Below, piece after piece: positions 34,192 through 41,639 of a stretch of 64,000 nucleotides of DNA. The notes under the pieces were generated by a model. The model did no database searches. It had not been told where the DNA came from and was given only the letters and a program-made list of their open reading frames with translations. The stretch lies in the NCBI GenBank assembly GCA_964416425.1, contig CAYQEC010000008.1:1-64000 (forward strand). The letters are read 5' to 3'. Both the position numbers and the translations under genes were made by a program. Each line of letters starts with the position of its first letter. Position 1 is the stretch's first letter. The stretch is from CAYQEC01 sp964416425 (lineage in GTDB: Bacteria > Actinomycetota > Acidimicrobiia > Spongiisociales > UBA5794).

Positions 34192-34788
34192 ATGGAGACC
34201 CCGCCTCCCCCGACCGTCGCCGCCGTCCGCCGCCGCCGGGCCCTCCTGCTGACCGCCGTCGCCCTGCTGGCGGGAACCGCCACGGTCTGGATCGCCCTCG
34301 CCCGCCAGGACGCCGACCCCGGGGCCGCCACCGCCCCCATCTCGGTGGCGGACGTGCCTGGCGCCGGCGACGACCAGCTCGCCCCCGACTTCTCGGTCCC
34401 GACGAGGGACGGAGGGACCTTCACGCTCTCGCAGCACCTCGCCGGCGACGGCAGGCCGCTGCTGCTCAACCTGTGGGCGTCGTGGTGCCCGCCGTGCCGG
34501 GCCGAGATGCCCGCCATCGACGCCGCCGCCGCACGCCATCCCGAGGTCCTCTTCCTCGGTGTCGCCGTCAACGACTCGGTCGACGACGCCACCGGCTTCG
34601 CCGACGACCTCGGCGTCTCCTACCTGATCGGGTTCGACGAGAAGGACCAGGTGGGTCCCGCCTTCCGGGCCCCCGGCCTCCCCGCCACATTCCTCATCTC
34701 GAGCGAGGGGCACATCCTGAAGCGGGTCCTCGGCGAGATGACCGAGGACAGCATCGACGCGGACCTCGCGACATACTTCGGTGGCTGA
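34192..34788 (+). CDS. TlpA/ResA-like membrane-anchored thioredoxin
   Basis: The 198-residue protein has an N-terminal signal anchor (RRRRALLLTAVALLAGTATVWIALA) and an AhpC/TSA-Redoxin fold with the catalytic WCPPC (Cys99, Cys102) and cis-proline loop GLPATFLIS. Such proteins reduce disulfides outside the membrane, for example in cytochrome c maturation, but no ccm/res genes are visible here. A TATCGT box ends 8 bases before the ATG, suggesting a leaderless or nearly leaderless message. Confidence 0.92.
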   Translation: METPPPPTVAAVRRRRALLLTAVALLAGTATVWIALARQDADPGAATAPISVADVPGAGDDQLAPDFSVPTRDGGTFTLSQHLAGDGRPLLLNLWASWCPPCRAEMPAIDAAAARHPEVLFLGVAVNDSVDDATGFADDLGVSYLIGFDEKDQVGPAFRAPGLPATFLISSEGHILKRVLGEMTEDSIDADLATYFGG

Positions 34789-34839
34789 TTCCCGCCGCAG
34801 CACCCCCCGCACCCCGCCATCCCGCGGTAACGTCGTGCC

Positions 34840-35400
34840 ATGACCTGGCTCGTCGCCGTCATCGTGGTCTCGGTCGTCGTGGCGCTGCTCCGCGGCGGGA
34901 AACTGTCCAACATCACCGAGATCCGCGCCCGCGGCTGGTGGCTGCTCTTCCTCGGATTCGGGATGCAGATCGGAGCCGACTACGTCCCCGACGACCGCTC
35001 CTCCCTGGCCGTGTGGCTGGTGCTCACGTCGTACCTGCCGCTCCTCCTGGTGGTGTGGCTCAACAGTGACCAGGCGGGCATGTGGATCGCCGGAATCGGC
35101 ATCCTCATGAACCTCACCGTCATCGCCCTCAACCATGGCATGCCGGTCCTGCCCGAGGCGATCGAGCTGGCCGGCGGCAGCGCCGACGCCGCCCTCGGCG
35201 CCAAGCACGTGCTGCTCGACTCCAGCACCTACCTGCCGTTCCTGGGCGACATCATCCCGGTACCCCGCACCGTGATCTCGATGGGCGACGTGTTCCTCGC
35301 CATCGGCCTCGGAGCCTTCATCGAGGATCAGATGCAGCAGCCGCTGCGGCTCTTCCGCCACCGGGTGCAGGGACTCCCCGGATCCGCCGCCCCGCGTTGA
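34840..35400 (+). CDS. DUF5317 multi-pass membrane protein
   Basis: The 186-residue protein has five or so hydrophobic segments (VAVIVVSVVVALLRGGKL at the N-terminus, WWLLFLGFGMQIGADYV, LVLTSYLPLLLVVWLN, AGIGILMNLTVIALN) and the G-MPV---A and LGD--P-P pattern with RTVISMGDVFLAIGLGAFI. This arrangement is that of DUF5317, an uncharacterised family of actinobacteria and firmicutes. TAACGT lies exactly 6 bases before the ATG. It is convergent with the HD gene (one base between stops). Confidence 0.8.
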   Translation: MTWLVAVIVVSVVVALLRGGKLSNITEIRARGWWLLFLGFGMQIGADYVPDDRSSLAVWLVLTSYLPLLLVVWLNSDQAGMWIAGIGILMNLTVIALNHGMPVLPEAIELAGGSADAALGAKHVLLDSSTYLPFLGDIIPVPRTVISMGDVFLAIGLGAFIEDQMQQPLRLFRHRVQGLPGSAAPR

Positions 35401-35401
35401 G

Positions 35402-36637
35402 CTAGGCCGGGATCTCGCCCTTGAACACCAACACCCGGCGCAGCGAGCTGGTCACCTCCGGGTCGAACTCGTAGGCGGAGCCGCGGTGGATCTGCTCGAG
35501 GGCGTCCACCGGGCGCATCCCCAGCTCGTGAACCGCCAGGTCGTAGGCGCTGGCGACCTTGATGATCTTCGAGGCGAGCCGCAGCTCCGGGTCCTTCTCC
35601 TGCCCCACCGACCGGTAGCGCTGGTACTGCTGGCGCACGATGGTCGACACCTCGGTCAGGTAGGGCGCCTCGGCGATGATCTGGGCCCCCCAACGGGCGA
35701 TGTCCTCGTCGGTGTAGCCGGCCCGCAGGATCGCCGGCTCGTTGAGGGTGATACGTCCGATGTCGTGCATGAAGGCGGCGTACCCGAGCTGCTCGACGTC
35801 GTGGGGTCGCAGTCCGAGCTCCCGCCCGATGTCGAGCGCCAAGGCCCCGGTGCGGATGGCGTGACCCCGCGGCGCCAGCCCGGCGACCTCGGGGATCTGG
35901 GCCAGGGCCCGGATCGTCTGGCCGTAGGTGACCCGGGTGGCGTAGTAGCGGACGAAGGCGAGGTGGCTGAAGGCATACGGCAGGGCCGCCACCGGAAGCG
36001 CCCACAGCCCCATCACCGGCTGCGCCTGGCCGAAGAGCACCCCGGTGACGAACAGGCTGAGGATCACCGACCAGTCCTCCAGGCCGAGCAGCCAGAGGTA
36101 GCGGACCGAGAGGTCGTCGCGCTCCAGGCCGACGAGGGCGCGCAGCAGGGCCCGCAGCAAGTACCAGGCGAGGCCGCCGGCGGCGACGGCGATGAGGGCC
36201 CGGAACCCGTTGCCGGCGGACACCGCGCCGGCGCCGGGGCCGAGAATGTCGAGGTAGTCGGCCACCGGGAGGAACACCGCGGCGAAGGCCCCCAGCGACA
36301 CCACCTCGGCGATGAACTCGGAGTTCATCTCGATGCGCTCCACCAGCCGGAAGACGAAGAAGAGCAGCCAGGCGCCCGCCATGCCGCAGGCGTAGATCGC
36401 CAAGGTGGTGAGGGGATCGTCGACCACGAACGGAACCGCCACCGCCGCCGCCACCCCGAAGTAGAGACGCTCGCCGCTCGGTGCCGGCACCGTGATGAGC
36501 TGCGCCAGCATCATCGCCCCGATCCCCAGCCACAGGGTCTGCACCGAAGCCGTCGACCGGACCAGGAGCAGCACGCCGGCCGCCACCAGGACCAGCCAGA
36601 GCACGGCGGAGAGGCGATTGACCCGCGTCTCAGCCAC
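35402..36637 (-). CDS. Multi-pass membrane protein with degenerate HD(-GYP) domain
   Basis: I use the GTG at 36635-36637 (GGGGGGAG upstream), giving 411 residues. About 250 residues form eight or so transmembrane segments, followed by an HD domain: GHAIRTGALALDIGRELGL, the metal pair in AFMHDIGRITLNEPAIL, and KIIKVASAYDLAVHE. HD-GYP phosphodiesterases of c-di-GMP have HHE and GYP motifs after this, but here the corresponding region reads IVRQQYQRYRSVG, so both appear lost. The conserved DxxR-like Asp in SAYD remains. A catalytic role in c-di-GMP breakdown is therefore doubtful. Confidence 0.8.
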   Translation of the reverse strand: MAETRVNRLSAVLWLVLVAAGVLLLVRSTASVQTLWLGIGAMMLAQLITVPAPSGERLYFGVAAAVAVPFVVDDPLTTLAIYACGMAGAWLLFFVFRLVERIEMNSEFIAEVVSLGAFAAVFLPVADYLDILGPGAGAVSAGNGFRALIAVAAGGLAWYLLRALLRALVGLERDDLSVRYLWLLGLEDWSVILSLFVTGVLFGQAQPVMGLWALPVAALPYAFSHLAFVRYYATRVTYGQTIRALAQIPEVAGLAPRGHAIRTGALALDIGRELGLRPHDVEQLGYAAFMHDIGRITLNEPAILRAGYTDEDIARWGAQIIAEAPYLTEVSTIVRQQYQRYRSVGQEKDPELRLASKIIKVASAYDLAVHELGMRPVDALEQIHRGSAYEFDPEVTSSLRRVLVFKGEIPA

Positions 36638-36984
36638 GACGACTCCCCCCGGCGGTGGGACGGGAAGAGGTGAAGGAATCTGTGGGGGATCGGCTGTCCA
36701 CGGCGAACTCCAGATCGAGACGCCCACGCTTCCCGGGCACGGCACGGGGCTGAGCCTCCCCCTGGCCCGGGTGGAACGCGGAGTCACTTCGTTGTCCGAT
36801 GTGCCTGCTCGCCCGCGGACCGGTGCACTCCGCCGAGCTCCGCCCGAAGCTCGACCACCAGCGTGGTCCCGTTCACGTTACGGCGCCCATCCCATCCTGG
36901 CAAGGACGGAATTCGCGAACCCGCATGGCCTGCTCGGACCTGCCGCGTCGCGACTACGCTACGAAGTCGGGAAGGACGCGTATC
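36638..36984. other. 347-base divergent intergenic region
   Basis: The stretch lies between divergent genes and holds no convincing gene; a minus-strand frame at 36784-37083 has no coding character that I recognise and overlaps the next gene. A GACCAC-CAGC-GTGGTC inverted repeat (36853-36868) could be an operator. TACGCT at 36955-36960 is a possible -10 box for the plus-strand gene. Confidence 0.4.
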
Positions 36985-37611
36985 GTGCTCAGCACCCAGG
37001 AACTCGAAGAGACGCTCACCCAGCTCGATTCCGTCGAGGCGGTCCGGATCGTCATGAACGGCGACCGGGTCAGCGAAGTCCACGTGCTGGCCGCCCCCGC
37101 CAAGGCCCCCAAGCAGGTGGTGCGCGACGTCCAGTCACTGGCGATGGCCCGCTTCGGGACCAACATCGATCGCCGGGTGATCTCGGTGGTCCAGCTCGCC
37201 GCCAACGCCGTCGAGCACCGCACCCTGGAGCGGCCCGCCCTGGTCCGCATCCAGGAGCAGCCGCAGGATTCACGCACGACCGTCCACGTCACCCTGGCCT
37301 GGCAGAGTGGTGAGCACGTCGGGACCGCCAGCGGCCCCGCCGCCGCCTCCGCCCGCTTGCGACTCATCGGGGAAGCCACCCTCGACGCCATCGAGGCCAT
37401 CTTCACCGACACCCCGCCGCTCGGGCTCGACTCGATCGGGATCGCCGCGGTCGGCATGCGCACGGTCGTGATCGCCGTCATCGTCAGCGCCGGCAAGCGC
37501 GACGAGGAGCTGGTGGTCGGCTCGGCGCTCTCCTCCGGAGACGAGGCGTCGGCGGCGGTGCGAGCCGTGCTCGACGCCCTCAACCGCCGCCTTCCGGTCA
37601 TGGGGAAGTGA
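36985..37611 (+). CDS. Conserved-looking protein of unknown function, two alpha/beta parts
   Basis: I prefer the GTG at 36985, after GGGAAGGA, for a 208-residue soluble protein; the open frame reaches further upstream without coding character. The first part (STQELEETLTQLDSVEAVRI, then VSEVHVLAAPAKAPKQVVRD and IDRRVISVVQL) and the second (VHVTLAWQSGEHVGTASGPA to AVRAVLDALNRRLP) each alternate strands and helices. There is no signal peptide, cysteine or nucleotide-binding motif. I do not recognise the family. It is divergent from the membrane HD protein, which may or may not be meaningful. Confidence 0.75.
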   Translation: MLSTQELEETLTQLDSVEAVRIVMNGDRVSEVHVLAAPAKAPKQVVRDVQSLAMARFGTNIDRRVISVVQLAANAVEHRTLERPALVRIQEQPQDSRTTVHVTLAWQSGEHVGTASGPAAASARLRLIGEATLDAIEAIFTDTPPLGLDSIGIAAVGMRTVVIAVIVSAGKRDEELVVGSALSSGDEASAAVRAVLDALNRRLPVMGK

Positions 37612-37784
37612 CCGGGCCTCCGGCGGCCCGCCCGTCCCCAGCCCGTGCCGGGTCTTCCCGCCCCCGTTCGGGCTTGCTGAGCGAATCCGGCCTGCCCTAG
37701 CCTCCTAGGAGAAGCGCGCGGTGTGCTGCGGCGCGCTCTCGGCCGATGCATCGATTCGGCCCTGGCGGAAGGCGGAGAACCTCG

Positions 37785-38543
37785 GTGCGACGACGATCTC
37801 CCCTCGCGTTCACCGGTCTCCTGATCGTGGCGCTGCTTGCCGTCCTCGGATTCGCCGCCTTCTCCGCCGACCAGGCCGACACCCCCGACCCGGTGGCGGC
37901 CCTCCCCACCAGCCTCTCCGCCCGCATCGCCGGCGCCGCCCTGGCGAACCAGGTGCAGCCGCTTCCCCCGGCCGAGGAACCCACCACGACGGTGCCCGAG
38001 CTGCTCGCCGCCCAGGCCCTCGCCGCTCCCCGCTCCTTCCCCGAAGACACCACGACCACCACCAGCTCCACGAGCACGACCACCACCACCGAGCCGCCCA
38101 CCACCACGACCACCACCACCGTGCCGCCTACCACCACGACCACCACCACCGTGCCGCCCACCACCACGACCACCACCACCACGACCACCACCACCCAGCC
38201 CCCGGCGCCCACCACCACCCTCGTCGCCGGCGGCAGCCGTGACGTCGAGTACTGGCGACCCCTGGTCGAGGCCTCGTTCCCGACCGAGCTCGTCGAGGAC
38301 GCCCTGGCGGTGATGAAATGCGAGAGCAACGGCGACCCGCTCGCCGTCAACCCCCGCACCAAGGCCTCCGGGCTGTTCCAGTTCATCCCCTCGACGTGGA
38401 ACTGGGCGAGCCCCTTCGCCGGTTGGGGAGGCGCCAGCGTGTTCGACCCGGAGGCCAACGTCGACACCGCGGCGTGGCTGGTACTCGAATCGATCGGCGC
38501 CGGTGACCATCCGTGGGCGCACTGGGCCCCCTGCCAGCCGTAG
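37785..38543 (+). CDS. Exported lytic-transglycosylase/Rpf-like cell-wall hydrolase with Thr linker
   Basis: A membrane/signal segment (RRRSPLAFTGLLIVALLAVLGFAAFSA) is followed by a spacer, a threonine-rich linker of about 60 residues, and a C-terminal lysozyme-like domain with VMKCESNGDPLAVNPRTKASGLFQFIPSTW, where the Glu after Cys is the expected catalytic acid. Family members cleave peptidoglycan glycan strands. I prefer the GTG at 37785 (GGAG seven bases before); an in-frame ATG at 37746 lies inside the inverted repeat GGCCGA…TCGGCC and lacks a ribosome site. A TAGCCT box stands upstream. Confidence 0.85.
   Translation: MRRRSPLAFTGLLIVALLAVLGFAAFSADQADTPDPVAALPTSLSARIAGAALANQVQPLPPAEEPTTTVPELLAAQALAAPRSFPEDTTTTTSSTSTTTTTEPPTTTTTTTVPPTTTTTTTVPPTTTTTTTTTTTTQPPAPTTTLVAGGSRDVEYWRPLVEASFPTELVEDALAVMKCESNGDPLAVNPRTKASGLFQFIPSTWNWASPFAGWGGASVFDPEANVDTAAWLVLESIGAGDHPWAHWAPCQP
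38091..38180. repeat. Three 30-base tandem repeats in the Thr-rich linker
   Basis: Three in-register 30-base units, each encoding (E/V)PP followed by seven threonines, differ at only a few bases. They are coding minisatellite repeats within the cell-wall hydrolase and should vary in number between strains. They lack the unique spacers of a CRISPR array. Confidence 0.9.
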
Positions 38544-38598
38544 CCGCAAACCGGAGTTACCGACACAGCGTCCCTCCCGGCCGTAGAATGTGAGGGCA

Positions 38599-38943
38599 AT
38601 GGCAAAGAAACTGATACGCATCATCGGGCTCGCGGCCGCCATCGGCCTCGTCCTGTGGCTCACCCGGGAGCGCCTGCTCCCGGCCCCGCACGTCTCGGGC
38701 GAGCCGGCGCCTCCGTTCCGGAGCACCCCGCCCGCCCCGGCCACCGAGGCCGTCGCCGAGCCGGACGACCTCCGCACCATCAAGGGCATCGGGCCCGTGA
38801 TGGCGGGACGCCTGGCCGAGACCGGCATCACGACTTACCGCGCCATGGCCGGCGCGGATGCCGCGGCGATCGGCGAATCACTCGGGGTGGGCGAGGGCAG
38901 GGCATCGGACTGGATCGCGCAGGCCCGCCGGCTCCTCGGTTGA
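38599..38943 (+). CDS. Membrane-anchored helix-hairpin-helix protein
   Basis: The 114-residue protein has an N-terminal transmembrane helix (LIRIIGLAAAIGLVLWL), a proline-rich spacer, and a C-terminal helix-hairpin-helix module (DDLRTIKGIGPVMAGRLAETGITTYRAMAGAD). The G-I-G-P hairpin is the typical non-specific DNA-contact motif, also used for protein contacts when placed at the membrane. A TAGAAT box and GAGG ribosome site precede the ATG. The gene overlaps the rlmN start by 4 bases (TTGA). Confidence 0.82.
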   Translation: MAKKLIRIIGLAAAIGLVLWLTRERLLPAPHVSGEPAPPFRSTPPAPATEAVAEPDDLRTIKGIGPVMAGRLAETGITTYRAMAGADAAAIGESLGVGEGRASDWIAQARRLLG

Positions 38944-40070
38944 ATCGGGCCCCTTCCGCCGTCCGGTTCGTCGAATCGCCGTATCGATCCGACCCGGACG
39001 AGCTGGCGATCCTGCTCCCGGAGGAGCCCGCCTTCCGTTCCCGCCAGCTGCGGGACTGGCTCTACCGGTCCCCGGTGCTGGAGGCGTCGGCGATGACCAA
39101 CCTGCCGCGCCGGATCCGGGCCGGGCTGGCGGACCGGCTCTGGCCCTTCTCGGTCGAGATCGAGCAGTCCGCCGACGGGGGGACCACTCGCAAGTGGCTC
39201 TTCCGGGGCCGGGACGGCGCCTCGATCGAAGCGGTGTTGATGGGTTACCCGCGGCGGGCCACCCTCTGCCTCTCCTCCCAGGCGGGATGCGCCATGGGCT
39301 GCACCTTTTGTGCTACCGGCCAGTTCGGGTTCGAGCGGCATCTCGACGCCGGGGAGATCGTGGCCCAGCTCGCCTACGCCGAGGCGCACCTGAGGAGCAA
39401 CCCGCTCCACACCGGCCCCACCAGGGTCACCAACGTCGTGTTCATGGGCATGGGCGAGCCGCTCGCCAACTACGCCCACCTGCGTGAAGCGCTGCGCCGC
39501 ATGATCGAGACCATGGGCCGCTCCGCCCGCTCCATCACCGTCTCCACCGTCGGGGTCGTTCCCGGCATCCTGCGGCTCGCCGAGGAGCCGTGGCCCGTCA
39601 ACCTCGCCGTCAGCCTGCACGCCGCCGACGACGAGCTGCGGTCCCGCCTCGTCCCCCTCAACGACCGCTACCCGCTCGCCGACGTCGTCGCCGCCGCCCG
39701 CACCTACTTCGCCGCCAAGGGCCGCCGGCTGTCGATCGAATGGACCCTCATCGACGGCGTCAACGACTCGGTCGACCAGGCCGGGAAGCTGGCCTTCATC
39801 GCCCGCGACCTGCGGGCCCACGTCAACGTCATCAACCTCAACCCGACGCCGCTGTCCGCCCAGCGGCCCGCCGCCGGCGCCACCGTCGACGCCTTCGTGG
39901 CGGCGCTGCGAGACCGCGGCGCCAACGTCACCTTGCGTGACACCCGGGGCCGGGACATCGACGCCGCCTGCGGCCAGCTCCGCCTCCGTGCCGCCGAGGA
40001 CGCCGCCCCGGCGGCGATGCTGCCGGCCCCCACCCTGCCCGTCCCGAACACGTCCGAGGAGGCCCCATGA
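38940..40070 (+). CDS. rlmN: Dual-specificity 23S rRNA/tRNA adenine-C2 methyltransferase
   Basis: RlmN is a radical SAM enzyme methylating C2 of A2503 in 23S rRNA and A37 in some tRNAs. I choose the TTG at 38940 overlapping the upstream stop, giving 376 residues. The radical SAM cluster motif is QAGCAMGCTFCATGQ (Cys117, Cys121, Cys124), the glycine-rich NVVFMGMGEPLAN follows, and the resolving cysteine sits in RDIDAACGQLR near the C-terminus. A short C-terminal extension rich in Ala and Pro is non-conserved. bcp overlaps its end by 4 bases. Confidence 0.96.
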   Translation: MNRAPSAVRFVESPYRSDPDELAILLPEEPAFRSRQLRDWLYRSPVLEASAMTNLPRRIRAGLADRLWPFSVEIEQSADGGTTRKWLFRGRDGASIEAVLMGYPRRATLCLSSQAGCAMGCTFCATGQFGFERHLDAGEIVAQLAYAEAHLRSNPLHTGPTRVTNVVFMGMGEPLANYAHLREALRRMIETMGRSARSITVSTVGVVPGILRLAEEPWPVNLAVSLHAADDELRSRLVPLNDRYPLADVVAAARTYFAAKGRRLSIEWTLIDGVNDSVDQAGKLAFIARDLRAHVNVINLNPTPLSAQRPAAGATVDAFVAALRDRGANVTLRDTRGRDIDAACGQLRLRAAEDAAPAAMLPAPTLPVPNTSEEAP

Positions 40071-40528
40071 GACTCGAGCCCCGAGACCAGGCCCCCGATT
40101 TCACCCGTCCCGACCAGGACGGCACCCCGGTGTCGCTGACCGACTACGCCGGGTCCCCGCTGGTCGTCTACTTCTACCCAAGGGCATTCACCCCGGGGTG
40201 CACCACCGAGGCCTGCGACTTCCGTGACCGCCACGAGCGCTTCACCTCCGCCGGCTACGCCGTGCTCGGGGTCAGTCCCGACCCGGTGGAACGCCTCGAC
40301 CATTTCCGCCGCAAGCACGACCTCCCGTTCCCTCTGCTCAGCGACGAGGACCACACGATGGCGGAGGCCTACGGGGCGTGGGGCGTCAAGAAGAGCTACG
40401 GCCGCGAGTCCCATGGACTGACCCGGTCGACCTTCGTCATCGGCGCCGACGGGCGGGTCGAGCACGCCTGGTACGGGGTACGGGCCAAAGGCCACGCCGC
40501 CCGGGTGGAAGCGGAGATCGGCGCCTGA
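40067..40528 (+). CDS. bcp: Thiol peroxidase, Bcp/PrxQ family
   Basis: This peroxiredoxin reduces peroxides using thioredoxin. The 153 residues contain the catalytic FTPGCTTEACDFRD with the peroxidatic Cys45 and the resolving Cys50, the usual Bcp pair five residues apart, and a conserved GVKKSYGRESHGLTRSTFVI segment. The ATG overlaps the rlmN stop (ATGA), implying co-translation with the radical SAM enzyme. Confidence 0.95.
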   Translation: MRLEPRDQAPDFTRPDQDGTPVSLTDYAGSPLVVYFYPRAFTPGCTTEACDFRDRHERFTSAGYAVLGVSPDPVERLDHFRRKHDLPFPLLSDEDHTMAEAYGAWGVKKSYGRESHGLTRSTFVIGADGRVEHAWYGVRAKGHAARVEAEIGA

Positions 40529-40603
40529 TCGGGGAGCGTCCCGGTTCCGGTACGATCCCTCGCATCGGCGACCCGGCGAGTTTGAACTCAAAAGGAAGAG
40601 GGA

Positions 40604-40648
40604 ATGTACCGAACACCCGAATGTCGTCGGCAAGGTACAGGAGCGTGA
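40604..40648 (+). CDS. Possible 14-residue leader peptide before galU
   Basis: An ATG at 40604, preceded by GGAAGAGGGA (a better ribosome site than most genes here), opens MYRTPECRRQGTGA and stops with TGA at 40646-40648, one base before the galU GTG. The tight spacing suggests translational coupling, since ribosomes ending the leader would land on the galU start. Amino acid content shows no attenuation-type bias apart from three arginines. Confidence 0.4.
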   Translation: MYRTPECRRQGTGA

Positions 40649-40649
40649 A

Positions 40650-41525
40650 GTGAAGCCAATCCGCAAGGCGATCTTCCCCGTGGGGGGTCTGGGAACGCGA
40701 TTCCTGCCCGCCACCAAGGCACTCCCCAAGGAGATGCTCCCGATCGTGGACAAGCCCCTGATCGAGTACGCGGTCGAGGAGGCGCGCGCTGCAGGGATCG
40801 AGGAGATCATCTTCGTGACGGGCCGCGGCAAGTCGGCGATCGAGGACCACTTCGACGCCCACGCCGAGCTGGAGGACGTGCTGCGAGACCACGACCGGCA
40901 CGACATGCTCGAGGAGATCCGCCTCTCCCAACCCGAGCCGGGCCAGATCGTCTACGTCCGCCAGATGGAGCCGCTGGGACTGGGCCACGCCGTCTGGTGC
41001 GCCCGCTACCTGGTCGACGACGAACCCTTCGCGGTGCTGCTCGCCGACGACCTCATCCTCTCCGAGCGCCCCTGCCTCGTCGAGATGGTCGAGGCCTACG
41101 AGCGCCACGGCGGCAACCTCGTCGCTCTCATGGAGGTCCCGCCGCAGGACACCTGCCGCTACGGGGTGATCGCTCCGGGAGAGGACGACGGCCGCCTCGT
41201 CGAGGTGCTGGATCTGGTCGAGAAACCCCAACCCGAGGCCGCCCCCTCCAACCTCGCCATCGTGGGCCGCTACATCCTCCAGCCCGCCATCATGGACCAT
41301 CTCGGCCTCGGCGTCGTCGGCGCCGGCAACGAGATCCAGCTGACCGATTCGATGGTGAAGCTGATCGGCAACGGGCCGTTCCACGGGCTGCGCTTCTCCG
41401 GCACCCGCTTCGACTGCGGCACCAAGGTCGGCTTCCTGGAGGCGAACGTGGCGTTCGCCCTGCAACGAGGCGACATGGCGGCCGAGGTCCGCACCCGGAT
41501 CACCCGCATCCTCGACGAGTTCTGA
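40650..41525 (+). CDS. galU: UTP-glucose-1-phosphate uridylyltransferase
   Basis: GalU makes UDP-glucose for cell-envelope glycans and trehalose or glycogen routes. The 291 residues start with the nucleotide-binding FPVGGLGTRFLPATKALPKEMLPIVDKP and contain PLGLGHAVWCARYLV, the LLADDLIL metal site and the C-terminal GTRFDCGTKVGFLEANVAFAL. The start is GTG with AGGAG eight bases upstream. A possible short leader peptide ends just before it. Confidence 0.96.
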   Translation: MKPIRKAIFPVGGLGTRFLPATKALPKEMLPIVDKPLIEYAVEEARAAGIEEIIFVTGRGKSAIEDHFDAHAELEDVLRDHDRHDMLEEIRLSQPEPGQIVYVRQMEPLGLGHAVWCARYLVDDEPFAVLLADDLILSERPCLVEMVEAYERHGGNLVALMEVPPQDTCRYGVIAPGEDDGRLVEVLDLVEKPQPEAAPSNLAIVGRYILQPAIMDHLGLGVVGAGNEIQLTDSMVKLIGNGPFHGLRFSGTRFDCGTKVGFLEANVAFALQRGDMAAEVRTRITRILDEF

Positions 41526-41639
41526 CCACCTCCACTCCCGGCCGCGGCACCGTGCCCGGGGCATCGAGTTCGGGAAGAGCCGCCACATCGAGTACGTTGA
41601 CCGCGAGAGGCCCGCGACCGCGAAAGGAAGCTCCGCGAG

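Noticed and set aside
36784..37083. Minus-strand 99-residue frame in the HD/unknown-gene gap
   Set aside because: It overlaps the 5' part of the better-supported plus-strand gene and has no recognisable features.
37612..37784. Possible c-di-AMP (ydaO-type) riboswitch before the cell-wall hydrolase
   Set aside because: Rpf-like genes often have one, and there are hairpins here, but I could not find the conserved internal motifs and the leader is too short.
38091..38180. CRISPR-like regular repeats
   Set aside because: The units are contiguous, in frame with a threonine linker, and have no spacers or cas genes nearby.
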